Positions 33,519 to 43,153 of a DNA stretch of 64,000 nt are shown one piece after another; the stretch's first letter is position 1; the number at the start of each line of letters is the position of its first letter. This stretch comes from JAEXZL01 sp049943125 (GTDB lineage: Bacteria; Bacillota; Clostridia; Clostridiales; Clostridiaceae): assembly GCF_049943125.1 (NCBI RefSeq), contig NZ_CP188040.1:62001-126000 (forward strand). Direction: 5' to 3'. Under the pieces are notes generated by a model. It did no database searches, was not told the DNA's origin, and saw only the letters and a list, made by a program, of their open reading frames with translations. The position numbers and the translations under genes are program-made.

Positions 33519-34910
33519 TTATTCGCTTATAGCACGCTTTTCTGCTAAAATCTTAGCATTCTTCTCTACTCTACCTCTACTTAGAGGGTATAGGAAGAAT
33601 AAAACAAGCGCTAGAAGTATATATCCAATTGCTGGTACAAGACATGTAACATCATAGATGCCATTTACAACCTCAGGATCAAAGGCAGTTGCCTGTGTGT
33701 AACCAACTATAGAAAGGAGAAAACCTGAAAGTCCTGAAGATGCAGCCTGACCTAACTTTCTTGCAAAAGAGTATACAGCATAGATTGTTCCATCAGAACG
33801 TTCCCCTGTTTTTACTTCTGTATCATCGATAACGTCTGTTATCATAGCCCAACATATTAAGTTGAAGATGGCAATTCCTATATAGGAAACTCCATAAAAA
33901 CCTACGAATACCCATGCATTTGTTGTCTGTGTAAAATAAGCAGCGAAGTATATAACCGCACCGAAAATAGCGGCTGCAATAGATACTTCTTTTCGTCCAT
34001 ATCTCTGGGATAGCTTTACGGTAAAGCCAGCACAGATAAGTATAACTACAGTACCTAAAAGATTAGCTGCGGATTGGGCCTTTATATTACCAAAATAGTT
34101 TGGGAATACATAACCAGCCATTGTAGCAACGGTTAATTGTACTAGTAGCATTGCAATGGATGAAGCTACTATACCAATTAAGGCTTTATTTGTTGCTACC
34201 CCTTTAAGAAGCTTTTTAAGATCGAATTTTTCAGTCTTCTGTTCTATTTTTACACGTTCTGTAACAAGGTTGTAGCAAAGCATATAGCAAACAAATGCTG
34301 CAATGGAGCAAACTAAGGCTGCAATCATCATCCTATTTCCTGAAAGGACCTGATTACCATTAGCATCAGTATAGAAAACAAATAGCGGAAGCACTACACC
34401 AATAGCAGCTGAAGCTAAAGCAGTACCAATTGTTCTCCAGTTTGATAATTCTGCACGGTCATTAGGATCTGCTGATACAGCAGAAGCCATAGAACCATAA
34501 GGAATATTTATAGCTGTATAGAACACACTTCCCCAAAGTATATATGTAAAGAACATCCAGAATATCTTGAAGGCCATAGGCATATCCTTAAACCAGCTTG
34601 CATACATCAAGAAGGATGCAAGGGCAATAGGACCAGCAACTAATTTAATCCATTTAATGAACTTACCTTTTTTACCTGGCTTACTTCTATCTACTATTTG
34701 ACCCATGGCTATGTCTGTAAAAGCATCAACAAAACGAGCAGCCATCATCATAGTACCAACGAGTGCAACACTAACTCCCATAACATCAGAGTAGAACTTC
34801 ATAAGCATCATACTGGACAATAGGAATGTAAAGTCATTACCAAAGTTACCAAACATGTAACCAATTTTATCACTGAAACCAAAGGGTTTCACTGTGTTTC
34901 TCTCTTTCAT
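33519..34910 (-). CDS. GPH-family glycoside/glucuronide:cation symporter
   Basis: A 463-residue glycoside-pentoside-hexuronide cation symporter with twelve predicted membrane helices. It has the typical DKIGYMFGNFGNDFTF start, FVDAFTDIAMGQIVDRSKPGKKGKF and AMITDVIDDTEVKTGERSDGTIYAVYSFARKLG, the GPH signature. It lies 32 bases after uidA in the same operon, so uptake of glucuronides is the best inference. AGGAGG precedes the ATG. Confidence 0.9.
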   Translation of the reverse strand: MKERNTVKPFGFSDKIGYMFGNFGNDFTFLLSSMMLMKFYSDVMGVSVALVGTMMMAARFVDAFTDIAMGQIVDRSKPGKKGKFIKWIKLVAGPIALASFLMYASWFKDMPMAFKIFWMFFTYILWGSVFYTAINIPYGSMASAVSADPNDRAELSNWRTIGTALASAAIGVVLPLFVFYTDANGNQVLSGNRMMIAALVCSIAAFVCYMLCYNLVTERVKIEQKTEKFDLKKLLKGVATNKALIGIVASSIAMLLVQLTVATMAGYVFPNYFGNIKAQSAANLLGTVVILICAGFTVKLSQRYGRKEVSIAAAIFGAVIYFAAYFTQTTNAWVFVGFYGVSYIGIAIFNLICWAMITDVIDDTEVKTGERSDGTIYAVYSFARKLGQAASSGLSGFLLSIVGYTQATAFDPEVVNGIYDVTCLVPAIGYILLALVLFFLYPLSRGRVEKNAKILAEKRAISE

Positions 34911-34942
34911 TTTTATCCTCCTGTTTAACCTTCTAGCTTCCC

Positions 34943-36760
34943 TTAACCTTTATAGTTTAGGTCTAGACCTTCCCATCTCTTTTTAAGAAGGTACGCTGTA
35001 TCCTTTGGCTGTCTTTGTCTTGTGAAGACACCCTTTTTATTTCCGTTAACTCTCATGATACCTTCTGTAGTCTGGAAATCAGCAAAGTTCCATATCTGCT
35101 CACCCTTTATAAAGTCATAAGAGTCAAAAACTTCATTTGTCATATTAAGATATTCATCCTGATATTCCTGGCTCCACATAACTGAAGGAAGCTTATGCTC
35201 TAAACCAAGGGTATCTGCTCCATATTCAGTGAATATGAAAGGCTTATTAAGATTTAGTGCTTTCCACTCATCCATCTCTTTACGGAATAGCTCCTCTGCT
35301 GCACAGATTTCATAACCACCCTTTACATACCAGCCATAGTAACGATTTAAGGAGATGAAATCACTTAAATGATAACACTTGCAGGTATTTGGTAAAGAGT
35401 TCATTATTAGAGCAAAGGTTCTAGGTCTCTTCTGAACATCTAGCTCATGTGCATATTTAAATACTTCTTCAAAGTAAGGAGTAGCTGCTTCATTGGTGCT
35501 CTCTGGTTCATTTAATAGGCTCCAAGCAATTACACAAGGATGATTTTTGTCTCTAGCAATCATCTCCTCAATTGCCTTTTTATGTGCCTTTAATAGTATT
35601 GGTGTTGTTTCTTTTTCGAAGAAGGCTGTAACCTTTCCAGTGCTTGCTTCCATAAAGTTCATAAGGCTTTCAAACATTCCAACAGCTGCTACCTCATCTA
35701 TAACCAGGAAGCCTTCCCTGTCAGCCATCTGGTAAATCTCTTCACTGTATGGATAATGAGCAGTACGGAAGGAGTTAGCACCAATCCATTTCATAAGCTC
35801 AAAATCTCTCTTCATAACACCGATATTAAAGCCTCTTCCTACTATATCGCTGTCTTCATGCTTACCAAAGCCTTTAAGGTAAACTGGCTCTCCATTAAGA
35901 AGAATGCTTGTGCCTTTTATCTCAACAGTACGGATTCCAATCTCCTGCTCATATTCATCAACAATCTTATCTTCATCCATTATTCTGATAACAAGTCGAT
36001 ATAGGTATGCATTATGTACACGCCATAAATGAGCATCAGCCACAGAAAGTATTCCTGTTTTTCCCACAGATTCAGCTACTTTATTACCTGCTTCATCAAA
36101 GAGCTCTACCTTTACAGGTTTGTCTCCTGTAGTTTTTACAGAGTAATTAACCTTTGCATCACTACCATTTATTTCATAATCTAAATCAAGGTCAAATACA
36201 GATTCCTTTGGCAGTGCCACTAAATGAACGGATCTCTGTAAGCCTGAATAGTTGAAGAAATCAAAATATGGTTTATTCATCTTCTTTCCATTTGGAAGTG
36301 TTATTGTCTTACCACATGGGATATTAGTTTCAGTGAGTTCATTATTAACTTTTACTACTACCTTGTTGTGTGCATTGTAGCGAACCACTTCTGTAACATC
36401 AGCACAGAAAGGGGTGAAGCCACCTTCATGAGAGGTTATCTCTACTCCATTTACATATACTGTTGCACGATGTGTTGCCGCAGCAAAACGAACTAGAATC
36501 TGCTTGCCTTCCCACTCACCGGGTACAAACATATCTTTTTCATACCACATATCTCCAGTGAATTCTCTTGTGTCTTTATCTGTATAAAAATCCTGAAAAC
36601 TTGCTGGAACTGGTATCATATCAGTTCCTGGAAGACCATGGATCCAACCTTCTTTTTCACCTATTTCCTGTCCGTCCAAATGAAATTTCCACATTCCATC
36701 CATGGATACAACACGCCTGGAAACAGTTTCTTTAGGATATAGCATAGAATAATCTAACAT
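34943..36760 (-). CDS. uidA: Beta-glucuronidase (GH2)
   Basis: A 605-residue GH2 enzyme releasing glucuronate from glucuronides. It has sugar-binding and immunoglobulin-like domains, then the TIM barrel with acid/base Glu418 in SLLNEPES and nucleophile Glu512 in FTEYGADT. The NxK motif that contacts the carboxylate (N574-K575-K576 in NGNKKG) separates it from beta-galactosidases. A strong AAGGAGG precedes the ATG. It is followed by the symporter gene and is divergent from an AraC regulator. Confidence 0.96.
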   Translation of the reverse strand: MLDYSMLYPKETVSRRVVSMDGMWKFHLDGQEIGEKEGWIHGLPGTDMIPVPASFQDFYTDKDTREFTGDMWYEKDMFVPGEWEGKQILVRFAAATHRATVYVNGVEITSHEGGFTPFCADVTEVVRYNAHNKVVVKVNNELTETNIPCGKTITLPNGKKMNKPYFDFFNYSGLQRSVHLVALPKESVFDLDLDYEINGSDAKVNYSVKTTGDKPVKVELFDEAGNKVAESVGKTGILSVADAHLWRVHNAYLYRLVIRIMDEDKIVDEYEQEIGIRTVEIKGTSILLNGEPVYLKGFGKHEDSDIVGRGFNIGVMKRDFELMKWIGANSFRTAHYPYSEEIYQMADREGFLVIDEVAAVGMFESLMNFMEASTGKVTAFFEKETTPILLKAHKKAIEEMIARDKNHPCVIAWSLLNEPESTNEAATPYFEEVFKYAHELDVQKRPRTFALIMNSLPNTCKCYHLSDFISLNRYYGWYVKGGYEICAAEELFRKEMDEWKALNLNKPFIFTEYGADTLGLEHKLPSVMWSQEYQDEYLNMTNEVFDSYDFIKGEQIWNFADFQTTEGIMRVNGNKKGVFTRQRQPKDTAYLLKKRWEGLDLNYKG

Positions 36761-36843
36761 TAACCTTCCTCCTTAGCTAACTGCTTTATGACAAGATTTT
36801 AACATGCAGTTTTTTGATATTATGAGTAGAATTATTGGGTAAT

Positions 36844-36894
36844 ATCGTATTATTTTTAACAAACCTTGAAATACACTAAAAATTATACGATAAT
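36844..36894 (+). promoter_or_regulatory. AraC-gene promoter with ATCGTAT/ATACGAT sites
   Basis: TTGAAA (36866-36871), 17 bases and GATAAT (36889-36894) make a promoter for the AraC gene. Inverted half-sites ATCGTAT (36844-36850) and ATACGAT (36885-36891) flank it; the second overlaps the -10. They are candidate regulator sites in this divergent region of uidA. Confidence 0.55.
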
Positions 36895-36930
36895 ATAAAA
36901 AGAAAATACGACTTCTTGCGAGGTGCTACC

Positions 36931-38169
36931 ATGACTTATGATAAAGAATTGCGGTTTACTGAAAAACTACTAGACAACTTTCGACTAAAAATTAGTTATA
37001 TAAAAAACAATCCTGTTAGTAACCAGGAAGGTGCTCAGAGGATTGGATTGATGAATATGTTAAATTTCAATACTCACGATAATCTAATTGAAAGGCTTAA
37101 GAAAATCTGTAAGTCTAAAACTATATATCAAGTAACTACACCTTTTCTTTGTAATTATGTAATTTTCCAGCTACCTGATACTTTAGATCCAGAGTATGCA
37201 TATATAGGACCATTTACAGATAATATTATCTCAAGAGAGGATATATTAAATATAGCTGAAAAGTACCAGGTAAAATCTGAAAATCTACAGCATCTTGAAA
37301 AATATTATCAGAATATACCACAGCTATCTAATGAAGCTCTGCTTATAGCTGTTCTCTGTACCCTAGGAGAATATATGTGGGGATCTATGGATAACTTTTC
37401 TCTGGAGAAGATTACAGATTTTTATATGAGCGATATAGAAAAATCTCAACATATTTCTGAAATTCAAACTCCAGAAGAAGCCCTCTTAAACATACAAATG
37501 CTGGAGGAGCACTATGAGATGCAGCAACAGCTTATGCAGGCAGTAGCTTCAGGACAGACTCATAAAGCTGAATTATGCCTAGCAAAATTATCCTCCAGGC
37601 AATTTGAATCCCGTGCTTCCACCCCCCTTAGAAATAGGAAAAACTATACAATAGTCTTAAATACTATATTGCGAATAGCTGCTGGAAATGGTGCCGTTCA
37701 CCCCACAAGTCTTGATAGCATATCCTCCAGATATGCTCGTAAGATAGAATCACTAACCTCAGAAGCAGAACTGATTTCCCTTTCAAAGGAAATGATAAAT
37801 AAATACTGCCAAATGGTGAAGAATCAATCTCAAAAAGGATATTCTCTCCTAGTAAGAAAAACAATTACTAGAATAAATATGGATCTCACTGCTGACCTTA
37901 GCTTAAAGACCCAGGCTGAGCTTTTAAGCGTTAACTCCAGCTATCTCTCTACCCTATTCAAAAAGGAAACGGGGATAACCTTAACGGAATATGTAATAAG
38001 GAAAAGAATAGATCATGCTCTTCTCCTCTTAAGCTCATCGGATATGCAGATCCAATTAATCGCACAGCACTGCGGTATTCCCGATGTAAATTATTTTACT
38101 AAAACCTTCAAGAAGGTTATAGGAAAAACTCCCAAGGAATATAGAGAGAGCTTATCTTCTCGATTTTAG
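36931..38169 (+). CDS. AraC-family regulator next to uidA
   Basis: A 412-residue regulator with a C-terminal AraC double helix-turn-helix (about 310-405: LSLKTQAELLSVNSSYLSTLFKKETG and QLIAQHCGIPDVNYFTKTFKKVIGKTPKEYRE). The N-terminal ~300 residues are a large helical domain of unknown ligand class. The start is the ATG five bases after GAGGTG, not the in-frame TTG at 36916. Its divergent position suggests it controls uidA and the symporter. Confidence 0.9.
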   Translation: MTYDKELRFTEKLLDNFRLKISYIKNNPVSNQEGAQRIGLMNMLNFNTHDNLIERLKKICKSKTIYQVTTPFLCNYVIFQLPDTLDPEYAYIGPFTDNIISREDILNIAEKYQVKSENLQHLEKYYQNIPQLSNEALLIAVLCTLGEYMWGSMDNFSLEKITDFYMSDIEKSQHISEIQTPEEALLNIQMLEEHYEMQQQLMQAVASGQTHKAELCLAKLSSRQFESRASTPLRNRKNYTIVLNTILRIAAGNGAVHPTSLDSISSRYARKIESLTSEAELISLSKEMINKYCQMVKNQSQKGYSLLVRKTITRINMDLTADLSLKTQAELLSVNSSYLSTLFKKETGITLTEYVIRKRIDHALLLLSSSDMQIQLIAQHCGIPDVNYFTKTFKKVIGKTPKEYRESLSSRF

Positions 38170-38207
38170 TCTTTCCTTACAGCAACGAATTTATTCTTTA
38201 ACAATGT

Positions 38208-38247
38208 AAAGAACGCTTATCCCTGAATAAAGGAATAAGCGTTCTCT
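38208..38247. terminator. Bidirectional terminator, AraC gene/uxaC
   Basis: GAACGCTTAT (38211-38220) pairs with ATAAGCGTTC (38235-38244) between convergent genes. Confidence 0.75.
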
Positions 38248-38260
38248 TATAATTACAACC

Positions 38261-39664
38261 TTATAATTTAAAGCCGAAATATCTTACTGTATTATTGTAG
38301 GAAATACCTTTTACAATTTTCTCTAGGGCTTTAAAATCTGCTGGATACTCTCCATTTTCTACCCAACCACCGATTAACTCACACATGATTCTGCGGAAGT
38401 ACTCATGTCTAGTGTAAGATAGAAAGCTTCTGGAGTCTGTAAGCATACCTATAAAATTACCTAGAAGGCCAAGGTTTGCAAGGGACACCATCTGGTCAAT
38501 CATCCCCTGCTTATTATCATTAAACCACCATGCGCTTCCCTGCTGAATTTTTCCTACTGCTGAGCTATCCTGGAAGCAGCCAATTACTGTTCCTATATTA
38601 GCATTATCCACTGGATTTAAGGAGTAGAGAATAGTCTTAGGAAGCTCATCAGTCTCAGCTAAAGCATTCAGGTACTGTCCCATTTCTATAGCTGAGGAGT
38701 TGTTGTTGATTGCATCGATACCTGCATCTGGTCCAAGCTTCCTGAAGACTTTTTTATTAAGATCTCTTTGGACTCCATAATGAAGCTGCATCGCCCAATC
38801 CTTCTTAGCATATTCTCTTCCCATGGCTATCATGAAAGCAGTTTTAAACTGCAGCTCTTCCTGACGGCTTATAGTTTCACCCTTGATTCTTTTAGCAAAT
38901 ATTGCTTCTACTTCTTCCTCTGCTGCAGGAGCATACATTATGTATTCAAGCCCATGGTCGGATATACAGCAGCCGTGCTCTTCAAAGAAATCCATACGAT
39001 TTTTTAAGGCTTCAATAAGTGTCTTAAAGCTATTGATTTTTATACCGCTGACACCCTCTAGCTTATTCACATATTCCATATAATTTGATTTTTCAAGATT
39101 CATAGCTTTGTCTGGTCTCCATGTGGGAAGTACCTGTACTTCAAAACCATCCTCTTTAATCTTCTTATGCCACTCTAGAGAGTCTGCTGGATCATCTGTG
39201 GTGCACAGAAGCTTTACATTGGACATGCGTACTAGATTTCTAGCAGACATATTTGGCTGCTGTAATTTCTCATTACATAAATTCCATACTTCTTCTGCAG
39301 TCTCTCCATTTAAATACCCCTCATAGCCGAAATATCTCTGAAGCTCAAGATGACTCCAATGGTAAAGAGGATTTCCTATTGCCATTTCTAAGGTTTCAGC
39401 CCACTTCTGGAACTTTTCTCTGTCTGTTGCATCTCCAGTGATGTATTTTTCTTCTACACCATTGGAACGCATTTGACGCCATTTATAATGATCTCCCCCA
39501 AGCCACACCTGAGTTATGTTTTCAAACATACGATCCTCATAGATTTCCTTTGGATTGATATGGCAGTGGTAATCTATGATAGGCATTACTTCTGCATATT
39601 CATGATAGAGCTTTTTAGCAGTTTCTGTGGTGAGTAGAAAGTCCTCATCCATGAATTTTTTCAT
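38261..39664 (-). CDS. uxaC: Glucuronate isomerase UxaC
   Basis: A 467-residue uronate isomerase converting D-glucuronate to D-fructuronate (and galacturonate to tagaturonate). It has the N-terminal TETAKKLYHEYAEVMPIIDYHCHINPKEI with HxH metal ligands, and WAMQLHYGVQRDLN in the active site. The length equals E. coli UxaC. Last gene of the uxuA-uxuB-kdgA-kdgK-uxaC operon; AAGGAGG precedes the ATG. Confidence 0.96.
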   Translation of the reverse strand: MKKFMDEDFLLTTETAKKLYHEYAEVMPIIDYHCHINPKEIYEDRMFENITQVWLGGDHYKWRQMRSNGVEEKYITGDATDREKFQKWAETLEMAIGNPLYHWSHLELQRYFGYEGYLNGETAEEVWNLCNEKLQQPNMSARNLVRMSNVKLLCTTDDPADSLEWHKKIKEDGFEVQVLPTWRPDKAMNLEKSNYMEYVNKLEGVSGIKINSFKTLIEALKNRMDFFEEHGCCISDHGLEYIMYAPAAEEEVEAIFAKRIKGETISRQEELQFKTAFMIAMGREYAKKDWAMQLHYGVQRDLNKKVFRKLGPDAGIDAINNNSSAIEMGQYLNALAETDELPKTILYSLNPVDNANIGTVIGCFQDSSAVGKIQQGSAWWFNDNKQGMIDQMVSLANLGLLGNFIGMLTDSRSFLSYTRHEYFRRIMCELIGGWVENGEYPADFKALEKIVKGISYNNTVRYFGFKL

Positions 39665-39683
39665 ATTGGCCTCCTTGTTAATA

Positions 39684-39703
39684 GGGAACGCCTAAGCGTT
39701 CCC
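39684..39703 (-). other. Intercistronic hairpin between kdgK and uxaC
   Basis: A perfect 8-base stem GGGAACGC/GCGTTCCC with a 4-base loop, no T-run after it. It probably protects or processes the mRNA, rather than terminating. Confidence 0.6.
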
Positions 39704-39724
39704 CTAATGTACTAATTATTAAAA

Positions 39725-40822
39725 TTATCTTTGAACACGTGCTCCTGCTCCACCCATAACAGCTTCTACTTCCTTTAAGCTTGCCATTGTAGTATCGCCA
39801 GGAGTTGTCATTGCTAATGCACCGTGAGCTGCACCATAGTTAACAGCCTTTTCAGCGTCTCCAGTAGTTATTAATCCATAAATTAATCCTGATGCGAAGG
39901 AATCTCCACCACCTACACGGTCCATGATTTCAAGACCCTTGAAGTCTTTTGCTTTGTAGATTTCTCCACCTGCCCAGCAAAGAGCGCTCCAATCATTAAC
40001 TGTAGCTGTCTTAACTTCACGTAGAGTTGTAGCAACTGCCTTGAAGTTAGGATATGTCTTAACAGCTTCATTGATCATCTTCTTGTAGCCTTCAATGTTA
40101 AGCTCGCTTAAGTTTTCATCATTTCCTTCGATTTCGAATCCAAGACATGCTGTGAAGTCTTCTTCGTTACCTATCATAACATCAACATATTTAGCTATTT
40201 CTTTATTTACTTCTTGAGCCTTTGCATGACCACCGATAGCACTCCACATGGAAGGTCTATAGTTTAGGTCATAGGATACTATAGTTCCGTATTTCTTAGC
40301 TGTTTTAATAGCTGCAAGAACTGTTTCACAGGACTCTTCTGATAAAGCAGCATATATTCCACCAGTGTGTAACCAACGTACTCCTAGAGTTCCGAAGATG
40401 TAATCAAAATCGAAATCCTCTGGTCTAGCCTTAGATATAGCTGTGTTTGCACGGTCTGAGCAACCTACTGCTCCACGGATACCAAAGCCTCTTTCAGTAA
40501 AGTTTAAACCGTTTCTGCAAGTACGACCTATACCATCAGTTTTCATCCACTTTATTAGGGATGTATCAACACCACCCTGAAGTATTAAGTCTTCCATTAG
40601 CTTACCAACTTCGTTGTCAGCAAAAGCAGTTATTATAGCTGTTTTAAAACCAAAGCATCTTCTAAGTCCGCGAGCAACGTTATATTCTCCGCCGCCTTCC
40701 CAAGCACGGAACTGTCTTGCTGTACGAATACGTCCTTCGCCTGGATCAAGACGAAGCATTACCTCTCCAAGGGATACTGCATCAAATGCACATTCATTAG
40801 CTGGTCTTAAATTTAAATCCAT
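39725..40822 (-). CDS. kdgK: 2-keto-3-deoxygluconate kinase (PfkB family)
   Basis: A 365-residue PfkB-family sugar kinase phosphorylating 2-keto-3-deoxygluconate to KDPG. It has GEVMLRLDPGEGRIR at the N-terminus and the catalytic Asp motif DRVGGGDSFASGLIYGL. It is somewhat longer than E. coli KdgK. Its place between kdgA and uxaC fits the role. GGAG lies eight bases before the ATG. Confidence 0.93.
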   Translation of the reverse strand: MDLNLRPANECAFDAVSLGEVMLRLDPGEGRIRTARQFRAWEGGGEYNVARGLRRCFGFKTAIITAFADNEVGKLMEDLILQGGVDTSLIKWMKTDGIGRTCRNGLNFTERGFGIRGAVGCSDRANTAISKARPEDFDFDYIFGTLGVRWLHTGGIYAALSEESCETVLAAIKTAKKYGTIVSYDLNYRPSMWSAIGGHAKAQEVNKEIAKYVDVMIGNEEDFTACLGFEIEGNDENLSELNIEGYKKMINEAVKTYPNFKAVATTLREVKTATVNDWSALCWAGGEIYKAKDFKGLEIMDRVGGGDSFASGLIYGLITTGDAEKAVNYGAAHGALAMTTPGDTTMASLKEVEAVMGGAGARVQR

Positions 40823-40850
40823 AATTATGTCTCCTTCTATCTATTAGTCT

Positions 40851-41489
40851 TTATCCTCTGATTTCTTTTACGATGGCTGCAGCTTCTTTTGCAAGTTCAA
40901 CTATCTTATCAAATTTACCTTCTTTAACTAGGTCGCCCTTTACCATCCAGCTTCCACCACAGGCTATTATCTTGTTATAAGAAAGATATTCTCTTACGTT
41001 ATTTGGGCTTATTCCACCAGTAGGCATGAACTTAAGTCCTACATAAGGAGCTGCCATGGCTTTTATCATGTTAAGGCCACCAGCCTGCTCTGCTGGGAAG
41101 AACTTAACAACCTCTAACCCAAGCTCAATAGCCATCTCAGCTTCACTTGGTGTGCATACACCAGGGGTTATTGGTATATTCTTTTCTATACAATATTTTA
41201 CTATTTTAGGATTTGTGCCTGGGCTTACAATAAATTTAGCACCTGCTGCTACAGCACGATCAACCTGCTCTGTAGTAAGCACAGTTCCTGCTCCAATCAG
41301 CATCTCTGGGAACTTCTCAGCCATTATGCGAATTGCTTCCTCAGCTGCTGCAGTACGGAAGGTAACCTCTGCACATGGAAGACCACCTTCACAAAGAGCT
41401 TTCGCTAAAGGCTCTGCATCTTTAACGTCATCAATTACAACAACAGGAATAATACCAGTCTTTTGAATCTGCTCTAAAACTTTATTCAT
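40851..41489 (-). CDS. kdgA: KDPG aldolase
   Basis: A 212-residue 2-keto-3-deoxy-6-phosphogluconate aldolase splitting KDPG to pyruvate and glyceraldehyde-3-phosphate. It shows GIIPVVVIDD, AEVTFRT with the general-base Glu, the IGAGTVLT loop, FIVSPGTNP and VVKFFPAEQAGG with the Schiff-base Lys. The length is normal. It is 28 bases before kdgK; GAGGGAG precedes the ATG. Confidence 0.96.
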   Translation of the reverse strand: MNKVLEQIQKTGIIPVVVIDDVKDAEPLAKALCEGGLPCAEVTFRTAAAEEAIRIMAEKFPEMLIGAGTVLTTEQVDRAVAAGAKFIVSPGTNPKIVKYCIEKNIPITPGVCTPSEAEMAIELGLEVVKFFPAEQAGGLNMIKAMAAPYVGLKFMPTGGISPNNVREYLSYNKIIACGGSWMVKGDLVKEGKFDKIVELAKEAAAIVKEIRG

Positions 41490-41527
41490 CTTCTCTCCCT
41501 CTTTCTTAAGGACTCAATTTATATAAA

Positions 41528-43138
41528 TTATGCTGTATATTTCTTTAAGGTAGCACGAACAGCTCCAGGTCCAGCTATTAACTCTTTGAAGTAATTGCAT
41601 ACTGTCTCTGCCATACCAACTTCATATAGGTTAACTCCAAATATCTTTTCATCTTCAAGAACTGGCTTGAGTGTAGCTTCCACATCAGAATTTTCTCCAA
41701 GAGTGAACTTAGAAACATAAGGGCAAACTGTTTCTAATAATGGATCTGGGCTAAGCTCAAATTTATTTCCATTATCATCAATAGCCATAAGGTATCTTAA
41801 CCATCCTGCAAATACTAATGGTATAAGCTTTAAGTCCTTTAGATCTTTTCCTTCTTTGCGGTAATTCTTTATTGTTTCACCAAAACGGATTGCAAGCTTT
41901 TGTGAAGTATCTGTAGCAATTCTCTGTGGAGTATCAGGCATAAATGGATTTGGTATACGTACATTTAGCACTGTATCTATGAATTCCTTAGGATCGATAA
42001 CTCCTGGATTCACAACCACTGGAAGTCCTTCTACATAGCCTATAGTTTCTACTAATTTCTTAAGCTCAGCGTCTTTCATCTCCTCAGAAATCTTTTCATA
42101 GCCAAGAAGACATCCGTATACTGCTAAAGCTGTATGAAGAGGATTTAAGCAAGTACATACCTTCATTCTTTCTACTTTATCAACAGTTTCTCTATCAGTG
42201 AACATTAATCCACCCTTTTCAAGAGCTGGGCGTCCATTAGGGAAGGCATCTTCAATAACAAGATACTCACACTCCTCAGCATTTACAAAAGGTGCAACGT
42301 AAGTGTTCTTAGAGGTTATAACTGGTTCAAGACCTTCTATTCCATCATTTTTAAGAATTTCTTCCACTGATGCATCAGGTCTTGGAGTGATTTTATCAAT
42401 CATTGACCAAGGGAAGGAAACTTTGTTCTTATCGTTGATGTAGGAAAGGAAGCCTTCCTCTACTAATTTATTTTCGCTCCATTTTTCTGCAAAAGCCTTA
42501 ACTGCTGCATATAGCTTATCACCATTATGAGAGCAGTTATCTGTGCTTACCATGGCTATTGGAGCTGCACCCTTTTGATAACGAGTATAAAGTAGTGAAG
42601 CAACCTTACCGATATAGCTCGCTGGCTTCTTAGGGCCTGCTGCAAAATCAGCCTCAACAGCTGGAAGAATCTCTCCTCTTCCGTTTACAAGGCTATACCC
42701 TTTTTCTGTTATTGTGAATGTAGCCATCTGTAGAGAATCCTTAGAGAAGATTTCTCTTAAACGGTTGAACTCTTTATCATTTTCAGAGTCTAGTATGCAG
42801 GACTCAACGATACTACCAACAACAGTCTTTTCTACAGAACCATCAGCTTTTAAGGTAACTAGAATTGAGTAATCATCGTGAGGACGATTCATCTTTTCAA
42901 CTATTTCGTAATCAAAGCCTTCAGCAACAACGATTCCTTTGTCTAGTATTCCCTCATTTAATAAGTTCTGAGCTACATTTGCATGAAAAGCACGGAACAG
43001 ATTTCCTGCTCCAAAATGTATCCAGATTGGATTTTCCTTTGTTGCCTTTGTAACTTTTTCATGGTCAAACTTTGGAAGTGAGTAGCCCTTAGCTTCCCAC
43101 TCCGCTCTATTTTCTAATCCAGCTTTATTTAAAATCAT
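41528..43138 (-). CDS. uxuB: D-mannonate oxidoreductase (fructuronate reductase) UxuB
   Basis: A 536-residue long-chain mannitol-dehydrogenase superfamily enzyme reducing fructuronate to D-mannonate with NADH. IWIHFGAGNLFRAFHA is the nucleotide-binding motif; the catalytic Lys region is TCLNPLHTALAVYGCLLGY. The start is the ATG nine bases after AGAGAGG; the in-frame TTG at 43147 directly touches that site. It lies 15 bases after uxuA. Confidence 0.95.
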   Translation of the reverse strand: MILNKAGLENRAEWEAKGYSLPKFDHEKVTKATKENPIWIHFGAGNLFRAFHANVAQNLLNEGILDKGIVVAEGFDYEIVEKMNRPHDDYSILVTLKADGSVEKTVVGSIVESCILDSENDKEFNRLREIFSKDSLQMATFTITEKGYSLVNGRGEILPAVEADFAAGPKKPASYIGKVASLLYTRYQKGAAPIAMVSTDNCSHNGDKLYAAVKAFAEKWSENKLVEEGFLSYINDKNKVSFPWSMIDKITPRPDASVEEILKNDGIEGLEPVITSKNTYVAPFVNAEECEYLVIEDAFPNGRPALEKGGLMFTDRETVDKVERMKVCTCLNPLHTALAVYGCLLGYEKISEEMKDAELKKLVETIGYVEGLPVVVNPGVIDPKEFIDTVLNVRIPNPFMPDTPQRIATDTSQKLAIRFGETIKNYRKEGKDLKDLKLIPLVFAGWLRYLMAIDDNGNKFELSPDPLLETVCPYVSKFTLGENSDVEATLKPVLEDEKIFGVNLYEVGMAETVCNYFKELIAGPGAVRATLKKYTA

Positions 43139-43153
43139 GCTAATCAACCTCTC

